A stretch of 64,000 nt of DNA from Gonatopus flavifemur (Eukaryota > Arthropoda > Insecta > Hymenoptera > Dryinidae), in contig JAFFJZ010000046.1 of NCBI GenBank assembly GCA_018340375.1, positions 1,116,001-1,180,000 of the forward strand, in the 5' to 3' direction. The notes below the pieces were generated by a model. It had not been told where the DNA came from. It ran no database searches and was given only the letters and a program-made list of their open reading frames with translations. The position numbers were made by a program, and so were the translations under genes. Position 1 is the stretch's first letter; each line of letters starts with the position of its first letter. Shown here piece by piece: positions 22,092 to 32,745 of the stretch.

Positions 22092-23377
22092 CCAGGTGTG
22101 TGAGTATGTAACCGGATTTTGCCCATAGGTGGCGCTAGATGTCGATGAAGTTACCGGCACATGTCGTCAGCGGTGTTCTGTTATTGTATTGATATCCGAC
22201 AAAGATTTCCAACCCACAATAACACGAGTTTCATTCAGTAGCATCAGTTTATTAGAGATAAACATGTTGAGTTTTGTGCCAACAAATTACGATTTGCGGA
22301 CAGCACTACTTTTCTGTTTTCATCTGGAGAAAACCGCAGCCGAATCGCATCGAATGCTTGTGGAGGTGTTTGGTGAGCATGCTCCCGGTAAAACACAGTG
22401 TTTCGAGTGGTTCAAACGGTTCAAAAGTGACGATTTTGATGTCAGGAACAAAGAACGTGGAAGACCACCGGAAAAGTTTGAAGACGCTGACCTGCAAGCC
22501 TTGTTGGACGAAGACGACGCTCAAACACAACAACAACTGGTGGATCAGTTGAAGGTGACCCGAGAAGCCATCTCCCTTCGGTTGGGAGTCATCGGAAAGA
22601 TACAAAAGGTGGGGGAATGGGTTCCACATGAACTCAACGAAAGAAAGCAGGAAAATCGCAAAACATCATGCGAAATGCTGCTCGCCAGGTTCCAAAGAAA
22701 GTCATTTCTCCATCGAATTGTGACTGGCGATGAAAAGTGGATATATTTCGAGAATCCTAAGCGCAAAAAGTCATGGGTTACTCCGGGTGAACCATCAACA
22801 TCGACGGCAAGACCAAACCGCTACGGACGAGAGACAATGCTGTGTGTTTGGTGGGATCAGAAGGGCGTAATCTACTACGAGCTGCTGAAACCTGGGGAAA
22901 CTGTCAATACTCAACGCTACCGACAACAAATGATCGATTTGGATCGAGTTTTGCGTGAAAAACGACCAGAATACCAACAAAGACAACACAAGGTGATTTC
23001 GCTGCATGACAATGCACCAGCACACAAAGCAAAACAGGTCCAGGAAACGATAGAGTTGTTTGGATGGGAGATTCTTCAGCACGCGCCTCACTCACCGGAC
23101 CTTGCCCCATCCGATTACTACTTGTTCTCATTGATGGGACACCCACTTGCTGAGCAGCACTTTACTTCTCACGAAGATGTACGAAAAGGGCTCGATGACT
23201 GGTTTGCCTCAAAAGAGCAACAGTTCTTCTGGCGCGGAATCCACAAATTGCCAGAAAGATGGGGGAAATGTATAGATAGCGACGGACAATACTTTGAATA
23301 AGTTACTTTGTATCATATCATTACAATAAACGTGTTTTTTCTGTACAAAAATTCCGGTTTCATACTTACACACCTGG
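22092..23377 (+). mobile_element. mariner element C (structurally intact)
   Basis: The ends CCAGGTGTGTGAGTATGTAA and its near inverse (CATACTTACACACCTGG) are flanked by TA on both sides (22090-22091, 23378-23379). Inserted in the endonuclease of the minus-strand LINE. Carries one complete transposase frame. Confidence 0.9.
22264..23301 (+). CDS. mariner transposase C, D,D34D, apparently intact
   Basis: The 345-residue protein is taken from MLSFVPTNYDLRTALLFCFH. The frame is open 45 codons further upstream, but family members start here, and the upstream part overlaps the untranslated leader next to the TIR. The first HTH is at about residues 8-55 (AAESHRMLVEVFGEHAPG), GRPPEKFEDADL at 66-77 and a second HTH to about 112. 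Catalytic residues: Asp156 in TGDEKWIYFEN, Asp249 in LHDNAPAHKA, Asp284 in SPDLAPSDYYLF, with 34 residues between the last two. The C-terminus WGKCIDSDGQYFE is typical. No stop or frameshift. It differs from element B in TIR and protein, so it is a separate mariner lineage. Confidence 0.92.
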   Translation: MLSFVPTNYDLRTALLFCFHLEKTAAESHRMLVEVFGEHAPGKTQCFEWFKRFKSDDFDVRNKERGRPPEKFEDADLQALLDEDDAQTQQQLVDQLKVTREAISLRLGVIGKIQKVGEWVPHELNERKQENRKTSCEMLLARFQRKSFLHRIVTGDEKWIYFENPKRKKSWVTPGEPSTSTARPNRYGRETMLCVWWDQKGVIYYELLKPGETVNTQRYRQQMIDLDRVLREKRPEYQQRQHKVISLHDNAPAHKAKQVQETIELFGWEILQHAPHSPDLAPSDYYLFSLMGHPLAEQHFTSHEDVRKGLDDWFASKEQQFFWRGIHKLPERWGKCIDSDGQYFE

Positions 23378-23379
23378 TA

Positions 23380-23712
23380 TATGTTGTTTTTTTATCAACA
23401 AAGATTTTTGTACCTGTAATATCCATTTGATTCTTTTTACAGTCATCAAAAATCGGGATTGATTCATTTTCTATTCAATCGTGAGGAATAATGTGTTTGA
23501 TGAAAATTGCAGTACCTCTAGAATTTAGATGGGTGTCTGAATCTGTGCGATATATCATATAACCAGGGTATCTGTATACTGAGGATTCATTAAGCCATGT
23601 TTCAGATACACATAGAATATCTACTTCTCCATTACCCAACAGGCCAGGAAGTTCGTGCGTCCTACAGAGAAGACCGTGGCAGTTCCATTGCAATATTTTT
23701 AGTTGTTCAGCC
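23380..23712 (-). pseudogene. I-clade LINE ORF2, endonuclease N-terminus
   Basis: The frame starts MAEQLKILQWNCHGLLCRTH and includes VDILCVSETWLNESSVYRYP and GYMIYRTDSDTHLNSRGTAI, the beginning of an APE-type endonuclease (Asn in QWNC, Glu in SETW). It is cut by mariner C at its TA target (23378-23379) and resumes beyond 22091. Confidence 0.8.
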
Positions 23713-24309
23713 ATTTTTGATTTAAAAAAAAAAATTCTTATCAAATAACGATCGGACAGTATAAAGAGAGATGTTTGAATTATAATACATGATAATTGCC
23801 ATGACTTCATGAAGCGAATAAAGCACGCAAAAGAGATTAGTGCATAATTCCAAGTTGATCGAACAAATAAACAGTTTTCGTAGTCTAAAGTTGAAAATCA
23901 AAAATGTTTCATATTCTGTAGTGTATTGATCTCTTAATGAGAGAGTTTTTTGTGTTCCAACATGAATGTTCTGATTATGTGAATTAAGCAAATTCAAACA
24001 ACCTCCTGATAAGGAACATACGAGAGTAATTTTTATGATTTTATTTATCATATGAATGAGTTTCAGAAAATAATATATCCGAGTAGATATAATCTGGACT
24101 ATCCCTGATAATCGTGTGATATAAAAGGATAAGATCCCTTGGTGAAAAAACGAACACGAATACAGGTCTGAACAAATAAAATAAAACCTAGAAGAGTACT
24201 CAAGAGATAATATAATTCCTGAGGCTGAAAATTGTCAGACGTAAGTTAGTTCTAAGTCAGATAAAATGTAATCAAGGATCGAACTTGACCTCTCGTTTAC
24301 CCAAAGTTC

Positions 24310-24862
24310 ACTTTGGGAACAGTTTTTAATATAATATTGATAGTGTGCGAGTCAATGGGTAAAGATTCGTTCATAGGTTCGGTTATTTCGTCAGCATTTT
24401 GAATTGTCGTTGAATTCACATCTCATTTGGTTCTAGACGGAGTATAATTTCCCAAAGTAGGGTTTGCTGATTGAGAGTAAGATATATCTGAGAGAGGGGA
24501 GTTACCGTTATATGTCTTATTAATAGAAGATGCTTCCTTATAAGAAATCTCCCTATATGCGATAACTTTTTTTAATACTTTTTGTTTCAAGAACTCGGGG
24601 CAAGTGTTATCGTTCGCTTGGTGGTTGGGATTTCTATCTTCCACGTATTTGCAGTCAATGTATTTTACCGTTTCTGACTTACAATCCTCCGAAGGATGAT
24701 TCTCTCCGGAAATGAAGCATCTAGACCTATTCTTAGATTCACACCATTGGTCCACTTGTCCAAATCTTTGACAGGTGTTACAGCGTCTGAGTTTATATAT
24801 GTAAGGACGAGTTGTGTATAGCTTTTCGTATATGATCAATTCAGGAGGTCTATAAGGGCCCC
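24310..24862 (-). pseudogene. I-clade LINE ORF1 (gag), zinc-knuckle part
   Basis: The frame reads YIYKLRRCNTCQRFGQVDQW, then CFISGENHPSEDC and CKYVEDRNPNHQANDNTCPE: degenerate CCHC knuckles of the I-element gag. Several positions deviate from intact CX2CX4HX4C. The usual histidine of the first knuckle is Gln (FGQ for FGH), and the second begins CFISGENH with one Cys displaced. A stop at 24423 is followed by further readable residues. The upstream half lies across the composite insertion at 28790-29407. Confidence 0.7.
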
Positions 24863-25272
24863 TAGAAGTTCAATCTTGTTATGAAATCCCCAGCTGTTAG
24901 AGATTACACCAAAGTGATATGGTACGGATGATAATCCAACGATTTCAAGATACGCTGAGGTGTGGATCGAGGAATCCCAGTCATTTTCCTAATATCCCGA
25001 AGACTGATATGGGGATTAATATGAATTAATGCCCGCACAGCCAGCGATCTCACATTAGGATTATTGTCATCCACATAGACTTTCTTGTTCCTCTGTCGTT
25101 TGAGGAGATCTTGACGAGCACGTTGTTCAAGAAATCGAATCGTAATGCGATTTGGACACCTCCGATCCGGAAAACGACGTTGAAACGTTCTCACAGCTCC
25201 AACATAATTTCCCCGCGCTCCACCAAGACACAACAAAACGTCAACAATATCGTTTGGCGCGTAATCACACAT
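24860..25272 (-). pseudogene. Transposase DNA-binding head (DUF4817-like), truncated
   Basis: The frame starts MCDYAPNDIVDVLLCLGGAR, then GNYVGAVRTFQRRFPDRRCP, SLAVRALIHINPHISLRDIR and PRSTPQRILKSLDYHPYHIT. These are the two helix-turn-helix units of the DUF4817-type Tc1/mariner-like transposases common in insects. A stop at 24904 is followed in frame by SLTAGDFITRLNF, then by LINE sequence. The catalytic domain is absent, so it is not a functional transposase. Confidence 0.65.
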
Positions 25273-25778
25273 GATATTGAGAAATGTGTTTCCTCCAGAT
25301 GATAACAGAGAACTGAGTAGTTTGGGAATGCTAAATTTCTAAGGTATTCACACGTGAATCAAAACAATAACAATTTCCAAGAACGAAACCAAAACAAAAC
25401 ACAACCGACGGCAATTTCCGGGAGATGAGAAACACTCAACAGTTGAGCATTATGTTAGATAATGCAATCCGAGGGTTTGAGAATTCTCATTTCCTCATCA
25501 ATTAGAGCGCCATCTATGGGGATCTCGAAAAAACGTTTGAGGCAAAAGTTCCTTGGTTTTTAGCGTAGAATCTAAACCGGTAGTGAAAAATAGGGGAATC
25601 CTTTCGGAAAACATGAGTTGACCTCAGAATGACCTTGAAAATGGGATCGGAGGTCAAAGCCAAGTTCACCATCGGATGTCCCCCTCAGATTCTCACATTT
25701 TTTGCCGGAAACATTTTCTTCTGAATCTATTCGTTTTCGAGATATTCTAAGTGACAGATCAGAATGGGACACCCTGCA
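24860..25778 (-). mobile_element. Truncated Tc1/mariner-like element with DUF4817-type transposase head
   Basis: A 5' end reads (minus) TGCAGGGTGTCCCATTCTGA at about 25778, followed by ~500 bp of leader and a transposase N-terminus. The other half is missing: the coding sequence stops where LINE ORF1 resumes at about 24860. The GGGTGTCCCA end is shared with the palindromic MITE at 39145-40508, which could be a non-autonomous relative. Confidence 0.65.
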
Positions 25779-25788
25779 TGTATATATA

Positions 25789-28364
25789 CAGGGTGATTGA
25801 AAATTCCCGCACTCTTTTTTGGGAGTAGATTCCTGATGAGATTCTAAAACGATTTGTCCTTTTGCACAATGCTCTCCGACGCATAATTTCCGAGATATAA
25901 TTAATTAAAGTTGACTAATTATGAGGTGGATCCATCGGTCATTCAGGAGCGTCATAACAGAACAAGAGAGGAAGGTGCTTGCAGAGGGCGCTCATACGAT
26001 CAGCTGATCAGTATAATCGATACGATTGACCAACATACAAATTGGTAAATTTTCTATGTAGAACGATTGAATTCGTCGACACTGTGGAAAAATTGATTAT
26101 TGCCATGAATTCTTATCACGATATGCTGTAGATGAAAGCTGTAATTTCAGTAATGATTTTTATTACGCAGACAAATGTAAAATAGTGTTATTTCGTAGGG
26201 ATAGGGATTCAAGTGGGAGAGAAAAGTATAACTACTCGTTTTCAATCAGAATTTTCATGTAAAGAAGAAAACATGAGAATTTTCATTCATCCGATACCCA
26301 ATTTGAACGGTTTGATTAGTAAGTTTAACACAAGAGATTGGATTCCGAATCCTGTATTCTGATTGTTCGAGAATCAATGTATGTTAGATCAATCCTCGGC
26401 CGTTTCAAATGATTCTTCTGAAGAATGTGTTTCCGACTTATCCCAACCACAACATTGAACAATGATGAATTTATCCGAATTCACCCTTTTTACATCATTC
26501 GATGATCATAAAGGGTTTATCGAACGTTAATAACTCACTTGAGATCACTCAAGATCATTCATGTTTAAATCAGAATCTAATTCAAATTGTGTGCAAGTTC
26601 GAGCGCGTTTCTACGTTTAGAAAATGTATTCGTCCTAAAAAGGACGGATTTGATTAATCTTCAAAGACAATTCTTTTTCCATTTGACATAACAATATGCC
26701 CTTTGAAGTCATATGTGCTTTAAATGAAACTGTTTCGAGCTGTCACCTGATTGGTTGATTCGTATCACGAATGGTTGATTTGAGCTAAACAAACCGTATG
26801 TGATTACAATGTCAATCAAGTGCAATGATTGGGTCGTTTACGATGTCACACCTCGTATTTTCGTAAAAATTGATGGATTCTGCAAGATGACGAAGAAATC
26901 CACCCTTTACAAAGCAAGAAAATAGTTATATCGATCACGGACCACGTTTCGTTTTCATAGTATTCAACATTGACTAAGAGTCGTAATCTGATTGGTCGAA
27001 ACGTTTCCGAGGAATGCATGCGAGTATCAGACCACTTGGAATATCGATGCCAATCAATCGCATCGGTCTCAAATTACAAAAAATCCGCTCTTTTCAGAGC
27101 GATAAAATGAATCTTCACCGGGAATAACTTCTCAATCAATTTACATTCAATCAAATGTATGAAATTACACTGTCTCAGTGAGTCGTCGAAGTGAGTATTT
27201 CGTTCATTCGTTCCTCTTGTTGCTACGTCGACTTTTTGACTGTCTCGCTGTTTTGATCGGATCAACTCGCATTCCTGTAAAAATTCATGAATTCTCCACG
27301 GTGTGACATCGTAAACGACCCAATCATTGCACTTGATTGACATTGTAATCACATACGGTTTGTTTAGCTCAAATCAACCATTCGTGATACGAATCAACCA
27401 ATCAGGTGACAGCTCGAAACAGTTTCATTTAAAGCACATATGACTTCAAAGGGCATATTGTTATGTCAAATGGAAAAAGAATTGTCTTTGAAGATTAATC
27501 AAATCCGTCCTTTTTAGGACGAATACATTTTCTAAACGTAGAAACGCGCTCGAACTTGCACACAATTTGAATTAGATTCTGATTTAAACATGAATGATCT
27601 TGAGTGATCTCAAGTGAGTTATTAACGTTCGATAAACCCTTTATGATCATCGAATGATGTAAAAAGGGTGAATTCGGATAAATTCATCATTGTTCAATGT
27701 TGTGGTTGGGATAAGTCGAAAACACATTCTTCAGAAGAATCATTTGAAACGGCCGAGGATTGATCTAACATACATTGATTCTCGAACAATCAGAATACAG
27801 GATTCGGAATCCAATCTCTTGTGTTAAACTTACTAATCAAACCGTTCAAATTGGGTATCGGATGAATGAAAATTCTCATGTTTTCTTCTTTACATGAAAA
27901 TTCTGATTGAAAACGAGTAGTTATACTCTTTTCTCCCACTTGAATCCCTATCCCTACGAAATAACACTATTTTACATTTGTCTGCGTAATAAAAATCATT
28001 ACTGAAATTACAACTTTCACCTACAGCATATCGTGATAAGAATTCATGGCAATAATCAATTTTTCCACAGTGTCGACGAATTCAATCGTTCTACATAGAA
28101 AATTTACCAATTTGTATGTTGGTCAATCGTATCGATTATACCGATCAGCTGATCGTATGAGCGCCCTCTGCAAGCACCTTCCTCTCTTGTTCTGTTATGA
28201 CGCTCCTGAATGACCGATGGATCCACCTCATAATTAGTCAACTTTAATTAATTATATCTCGGAAATTATGCGTCGGAGAGGATTGTGCAAAAGGACAAAT
28301 CGTTTCAGAATTTCATCAGGAATCTACTCCCAAGAAAAGAGTGCGGGAATTTTGAATCACGCCG
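25789..28364. mobile_element. 2.58-kb foldback element with ~1.08-kb arms
   Basis: The left arm (25789 to about 26870) starts CAGGGTGATTGAAAATTCCC. The right arm (about 27297 to 28364) is its reverse complement with few differences and ends GGGAATTTTGAATCACGCCG. Only about 420 bp of loop separates them. The flanks are TATATA on both sides, consistent with a TA TSD. There is no protein frame of note in the arms. The TIR start is Tc1/mariner-like. Folded RNA or DNA would form an extremely long hairpin. Confidence 0.85.
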
Positions 28365-28370
28365 TATATA

Positions 28371-28788
28371 TAGTTCGAGTTTTAATCTCAAATAAAATAA
28401 TACAAAAAAATGATTCAGTCTAATACAAAGATGGTTCCTTACCGCTAGAAGTGTGTATGTATATGGTGTATGGGTGTCGTGAGTGTCGGTGAGTCGTGTC
28501 GTCAATCCTGCTTGCCGGCGAGTGGATCTTCCGCGGGGTCACCGTGGAGGTGTGGGTGGCTGCGAGGAGGTCCGGTTTCCAGGGCTCGCGAAGAGTATGA
28601 TGAATACCGCGGGGTACGTGTCCAGAGAGCGACTTAAAAGTACCTTTATTATATGTACCACGTTTTGGCCTCGTAGGACGTGTGTAAGAGAATTCCGATC
28701 AGGTAGCTGATATGTCGGTTACCGGTAACGCACTGTGTCTTCCCGTCTCCACTCATCACGAGTCTCGCCGCTGCTGCCCCCTCTACCT
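28371..28788. other. GC- and CpG-rich block, LTR-like but unproven
   Basis: A compositionally distinct block between the foldback element and LINE ORF1. On the minus strand it has a TATA-like ACATATAATAAAGGTAC and a late ATTTTATTTGAGATTAAAAC segment, so an LTR remnant is possible. CTAG borders the whole composite insertion (about 24860 and 28788), but canonical TG...CA ends were not found. The open frames here look incidental. Confidence 0.3.
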
Positions 28789-28789
28789 C

Positions 28790-29407
28790 TTCGTAGGTAC
28801 CCCCTTCTACTCTCTTCTAGTAACACTTATGTTACAATATGGTAGAGACTGAAGAGGCAACGACTTCATTCAAGGTTGAGTCCCTCTTGGTAATCCTTTC
28901 CACTTCCAATATTTGGAAGTGGCGAGCTCAGAACGGTTGATTCCGTTCTCCCTCTTTGAGTTCAATAACGTCAACATTCACATCAATTCCATCAACAACA
29001 AGAGACTTGCGAATTTTGTAATTTGGAATGTAGGATCTCCACGATTCTGGTGAGTCAATCGATTTATTTAGTAAATCGTTTTCAACAAAGCTGTTTGCAG
29101 TTTTATAGTTGTCCAAAGATATTTTGAAGCGATCATCTCTAATTCTTACTATGCCTCTTGCTTCGTCAGCAAAATTCGGAAGATATTTATTTAATTTCAT
29201 ACCTAAACCCAGTTCACTGAGAGAAGACTGGCTTACCTTTCCCGATGATCTCTCAAAATGCACAATGTATGGAGTATTATCGTATCCGAAATATCTACTT
29301 GTCTCCATTGACAAGGGAATCTGTACTTTCCTTAAATCAGGAATTTTTGGGTTGCTTGGATTTTGATCTTCCGGAGTAGATCTGGGATTCAATCCTCTCC
29401 TTCCCAT
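28790..29407 (-). pseudogene. I-clade LINE ORF1 (gag), 5' part
   Basis: The frame starts MGRRGLNPRSTPEDQNPSNP. It has YFGYDNTPYIVHFERSSGK, IVRIRDDRFKISLDNYKTAN and IPNYKIRKSLVVDGIDVNVD, the gag-like N-terminal region of I-clade ORF1. It passes a stop at about 28928 and continues as VERITKRDSTLNEVV to about 28800. It is interrupted at the CTAG at about 28788 and continues at 24860 as RGPYRPPELIIYEKLYTTRP. ORF1 normally binds the element RNA as a nucleocapsid. Confidence 0.7.
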
Positions 29408-29470
29408 CGCGAAAGTTACGAGACCAGTTTAGTATTTCAAATCGAATCAAGACCCTTGCTCGGCGTCTAT

Positions 29471-29500
29471 CTTCTTCTCTCTCTCTCTCTCTCTCTCTCG
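29471..29500. repeat. (CT)n microsatellite
   Basis: An uninterrupted run of CT dinucleotides of about 22-26 bases in the 5' UTR region of the I-clade LINE. Confidence 0.9.
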
Positions 29501-29713
29501 AAGTAAGGTTCCGCATCAGCCTTTTTTTCTTCTCCAATATCTGGCTAGGTATTGAAATCGCACCGATATCGGATGTTTGTTACGTCAGGTCAAGAATTAA
29601 TTCAAGGATGAACACTTTCCTTCTTTATAAGAATCGTCTAGTGGATTAGTAAATCACCTTTTATCGCAGAGCTCTTGAAAGCGTCACACCGCTCCTCAGG
29701 TCAAACTCCTCTC

Positions 29714-29893
29714 TCAATATAGGTTATGTCAGCAATTGCGCACATATCACGTACATATATTTTCATTTACGAATGTGCCAGTATAAATAATTCAATGTGT
29801 TATACACATAAAAGGGGATTCCCATTGAGTTAGTGCGTTTAACTCAGGTGGCGCTGAATATCGTTCTCAAGATTATTCATTTGAGTTTATGCC
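29714..29893. mobile_element. Palindromic MITE, rest of the right arm
   Basis: This continues the element at 17094-17631 after the LINE insertion. It includes the second copy of the 15-bp LINE target duplication (29714-29728) and mirrors 17094-17260, for example the block with GGCGCTGAATATCGTTCT. Confidence 0.75.
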
Positions 29894-29925
29894 TCCTGGT
29901 GGCAATTTCGTTACAAGGTTGAATG

Positions 29926-30408
29926 GGTAGGGTGTCATAACCCCGAATGTTCATGGGCCCGGAAGGCCGCTGGCCCGAATTGTCGCATGCCCGAATGTCC
30001 GTAAGCCTTGAATTTGAATGATGAATTATGGTTTCAATCAACTACTGAGTACTTTTATCCAGCACAAAAGCGAATTACGATCGTGTCAATGGCTCACTAA
30101 CACATTCAAATTGTACAAAAGATCCTACATTTGAGTAAGGCTGGCGTCCCATGGACGGAAGAAGTGACGGAAAGCGAATTGCAGTACCAATACTTTTCAA
30201 GTATGCCTAGTTTTATCTGGTTCCATCCAACAGTCACTAAAAATTCTGAAAATGTATTGGTGCCGCAATTCGCTTCCCGTCACTTTTTCCGTCCATGGGA
30301 CGCTAGCCTTACAACATGAATTATGATCAGAAATTCGGGGTTATGCATCTTCGGGCTTACGAACATTCGGGCATGTGACAATTCGGGCCAGCCTCATGAC
30401 ACCCTACC
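29926..30408. mobile_element. MULE-like MITE with 9-bp TSD
   Basis: The ends GGTAGGGTGTCAT and its inverse are flanked by GGTTGAATG on both sides (29917-29925, 30409-30417). The arms share blocks such as GCCCGAATTGTC and GCCCGAATGT-CGTAAGCC. A 9-bp TSD is characteristic of Mutator-like elements. A smaller palindrome (30135-30312) is nested inside. Confidence 0.8.
30135..30312. mobile_element. 178-bp palindromic MITE nested in the MULE-like MITE
   Basis: GTAAGGCTGGCGTCCCATGG at the left is mirrored by CCATGGGACGCTAGCCTTAC at the right, and the next ~25 bp (GACGG.AAGCGAATTGC) also pair. No clear TSD was found. Confidence 0.75.
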
Positions 30409-30417
30409 GGTTGAATG

Positions 30418-31634
30418 CATTCAGTGTCAAAGCACAATGATTGCAGCAAACTCGGCAAATGAAAATTGTCACCGTACAATGATCGATGTTTTCATTGGGT
30501 GGTTGATCATCCAATGAAAATGCATCATTTGTCGAATTTGGTGCAATCATTGCGCCCTTCCACTGAATGCAACCCTAATGGAATTGCGACTGAGATCATC
30601 GTATGGAGTTAATCCCTGTAGAAAAGAAATCATTGAAATGATTGGTTCTCATTAAAATGGAATTTTCCTAATAAGAAATGTGCAGAGTTTACATTAGCTT
30701 CTCGAGAATTGAATGATTCAGGGGTTCCCCTACCGCGTCTTTTGAGAATCTGAACTCCACCATACACATGAATAGGGATTACCAGGGGTTCGTTTTCACT
30801 GTGTCATCGATGTAACATTGACAAAGATGAGAACATGTTATGAGCTTGAAGATAAACATTGTGTCGGGTCAACTGCCTGCAGGGCCAACAGGGGTCTGCC
30901 CGAAGTACTAAAATGGATGCCATTGAATATTGGAAAACAAAGATAATATATGAATAAAAGGAATGCCATTGGATGGGCAAAAAGGAAGGAACAGATATCG
31001 ATCTGTACACCGTGAGAAAAAGAAGAAATAAAAAACAGAGGAAGAAGGGGAGAGAATGCATTGAGAAAGCATCGTGTTTTCCGATAACAAATATTCACTC
31101 TTTTCATCCATAAATATCTACTGTTCTAATGATATATATTCACTCTCCTTTATCGATGAATATTCACCTTTTCCATTAATAAATATCCACTTTTCATATC
31201 AATTAATATTCACTTTTTTTACCGGTAATTACCTGTTTTCTTATCAATAAATATTCACTTCTTTCATTATTCGATACCCACATTTTTCATTCGGAAACAT
31301 TCACTTTTCATATCAATTATTACTCACTTTGTTAACGGTAATTCAATCTTTTTGTTCAATAAATATTCACTTTTTTCATCAATAAATATCCACTTCCTCA
31401 TGTGTAATTGTCCACTTTTCCTATCATCAGTATAAACCATTTCATTGTCGTTGAATATTCATAAATATGATACATCATCAACAGGTGTGTCCGTGCTTAC
31501 CTTCTATCATTTCAAATTAGACTCTCCCGTCGATCGAGACGCTATACCGCGTCTGTTGGGAATTTGAACCCTACCATCCATCAAAAGAGACGCCATTGGA
31601 TGGTGAGATTTTCACTCTCACTTCGAGACACTAT
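30418..31634. repeat. Non-coding stretch with degenerate tandem repeats (31105-31470)
   Basis: About a dozen imperfect units of roughly 26 bp around AATAAATATTCACTTTTTTC run from 31105 to 31470. A separate phrase TACCGCGTCTNTTG(A/G)GAAT near 30740, 31550, 32310 and 32950 marks a dispersed repeat into which the 31635 MITE jumped. No gene is visible. Confidence 0.6.
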
Positions 31635-32300
31635 GGGTTGGTGCCGAATCAACGAAAAACCAAATCAACGAAAAAAAATTTACTAGCAGTATGAAGTTGT
31701 CATTTTGTTGCAGTATGAAATGAAATTATTCATTGATTAAATTAAACGAAAAGTAAAAAACATTGATTTGCTAACACAACCCCACGGTAAACTTAATTTC
31801 CCTTTGTTATGTTTATGATTATGGTATGGTTATGTTTATGATAACAACAAACCGATTTTCGTTCTCTACAGACGTTTGAAACAGTTTGATTGTACCGATC
31901 GATTAGGAAGATCATAAATAATTTTATTAGGATGATGAATTACGTGTCTACTGTAATAAACGGGTGCAGTGAATAGGTTAACATAAAGAAAAATCATTTG
32001 GTCACCAAGAAGAAGAGAAAGTTAAGAAAACACTACATAAAGCTAAAGTTGAGGACGATGAATACAAAACGGAAGAACAAACGTATTATAGCATAGCTCA
32101 TACGTTTCACGAGATCGTCACAGAATAAGCTTCTATCATGGTGAATGGAAAATTAAAAGAATATTAAATTGAGGTGACATAACAAAGTTTATCAATGATC
32201 TATGACTAATTTCATTTCATACTGCAACAAAATGACAACTTCATACTGCTAGTAAATTTTTTTCCGTTGATTTGGTTTTTCGTTGATTCGTCACCGACCC
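31635..32300. mobile_element. 666-bp MITE, 8-bp TSD, related to 4588-4725
   Basis: GGGTTGGTGCCGAATCAACG and its near inverse are flanked by GACACTAT on both sides (31627-31634, 32301-32308). The inverted ends extend about 95 bp. The end sequence matches the small MITE in mariner A, so both are non-autonomous members of one family. Confidence 0.85.
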
Positions 32301-32625
32301 GACACTATACCGCGTCTGTTGAAAATTTGAACCCTACATATATGCGTATTGTACATATTATAAGGGATGCTATTGGACGGTGGAAGATAGAAAGAGACAA
32401 AATGGGAACCAGCCACTGGAAGAAAAATATTGAAGAAATTGAAAATGGCAGCGATTATCGGGATTAGGAGAAAACTGAAACGTTTCCATGGATATTAGAG
32501 GAAAATTGGAAGGAAACTGATGACGAAAATATTGTAATCATGATATTTTGATCCTATGAAAATTTCAAACGTTTATATTTCACTATCGCGTTAGTGGATA
32601 GAGTTCGTAGTGGTCTTAAGGTGAA

Positions 32626-32745
32626 ATTACATGCGTGCGTTTGTCGCATGCGATATCATTAGATGAAAAGAGGAGTCCTAGGGAAGAACAGTTCGCCTCT
32701 CCTTTCATCTAATGATGTCGCATGCGACAAACGCATGCATGTAAT
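32626..32745. repeat. 120-bp hairpin, MITE-like
   Basis: ATTACATGCGTGCGTTTGTC... is mirrored by ...GACAAACGCATGCATGTAAT, with GCATGCGA and ATCATTAGATGAAA also paired. The loop is about 34 bases. No TSD is evident. Confidence 0.7.

Larger units (their letters stand above)
17632..29713 (-). mobile_element. Full-length I-clade LINE, split by nested insertions
   Basis: The identical 15-bp sequence TCAATATAGGTTATG flanks both ends (17617-17631 and 29714-29728). The 3' end on the minus strand reads GGCCTCAGCCATATATAATC and continues in TAATCA-type repeats, the simple-repeat tail typical of I-like elements. From 5' to 3' it carries ORF1 (gag with zinc knuckles), an APE endonuclease, RT, RNase H and a C-terminal zinc knuckle. 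Subtracting the insertions (two MITEs, a mariner, a DUF4817 transposon remnant, a 2.6-kb foldback and a GC-rich block) leaves roughly 6.4 kb, right for a full-length I element. Frames are broken in several places. Confidence 0.85.

Noticed and set aside
30804..31111. Overlapping minus-strand frames rich in Phe/Leu/Ser that look like membrane proteins
   Set aside because: Translation of purine-rich AAAGAAGAAA sequence; no start context, homology or consistent frame.
31105..31470. CRISPR-like repeated units
   Set aside because: Units are degenerate, without constant repeats and unique spacers; an AT-rich tandem repeat in a eukaryotic genome.
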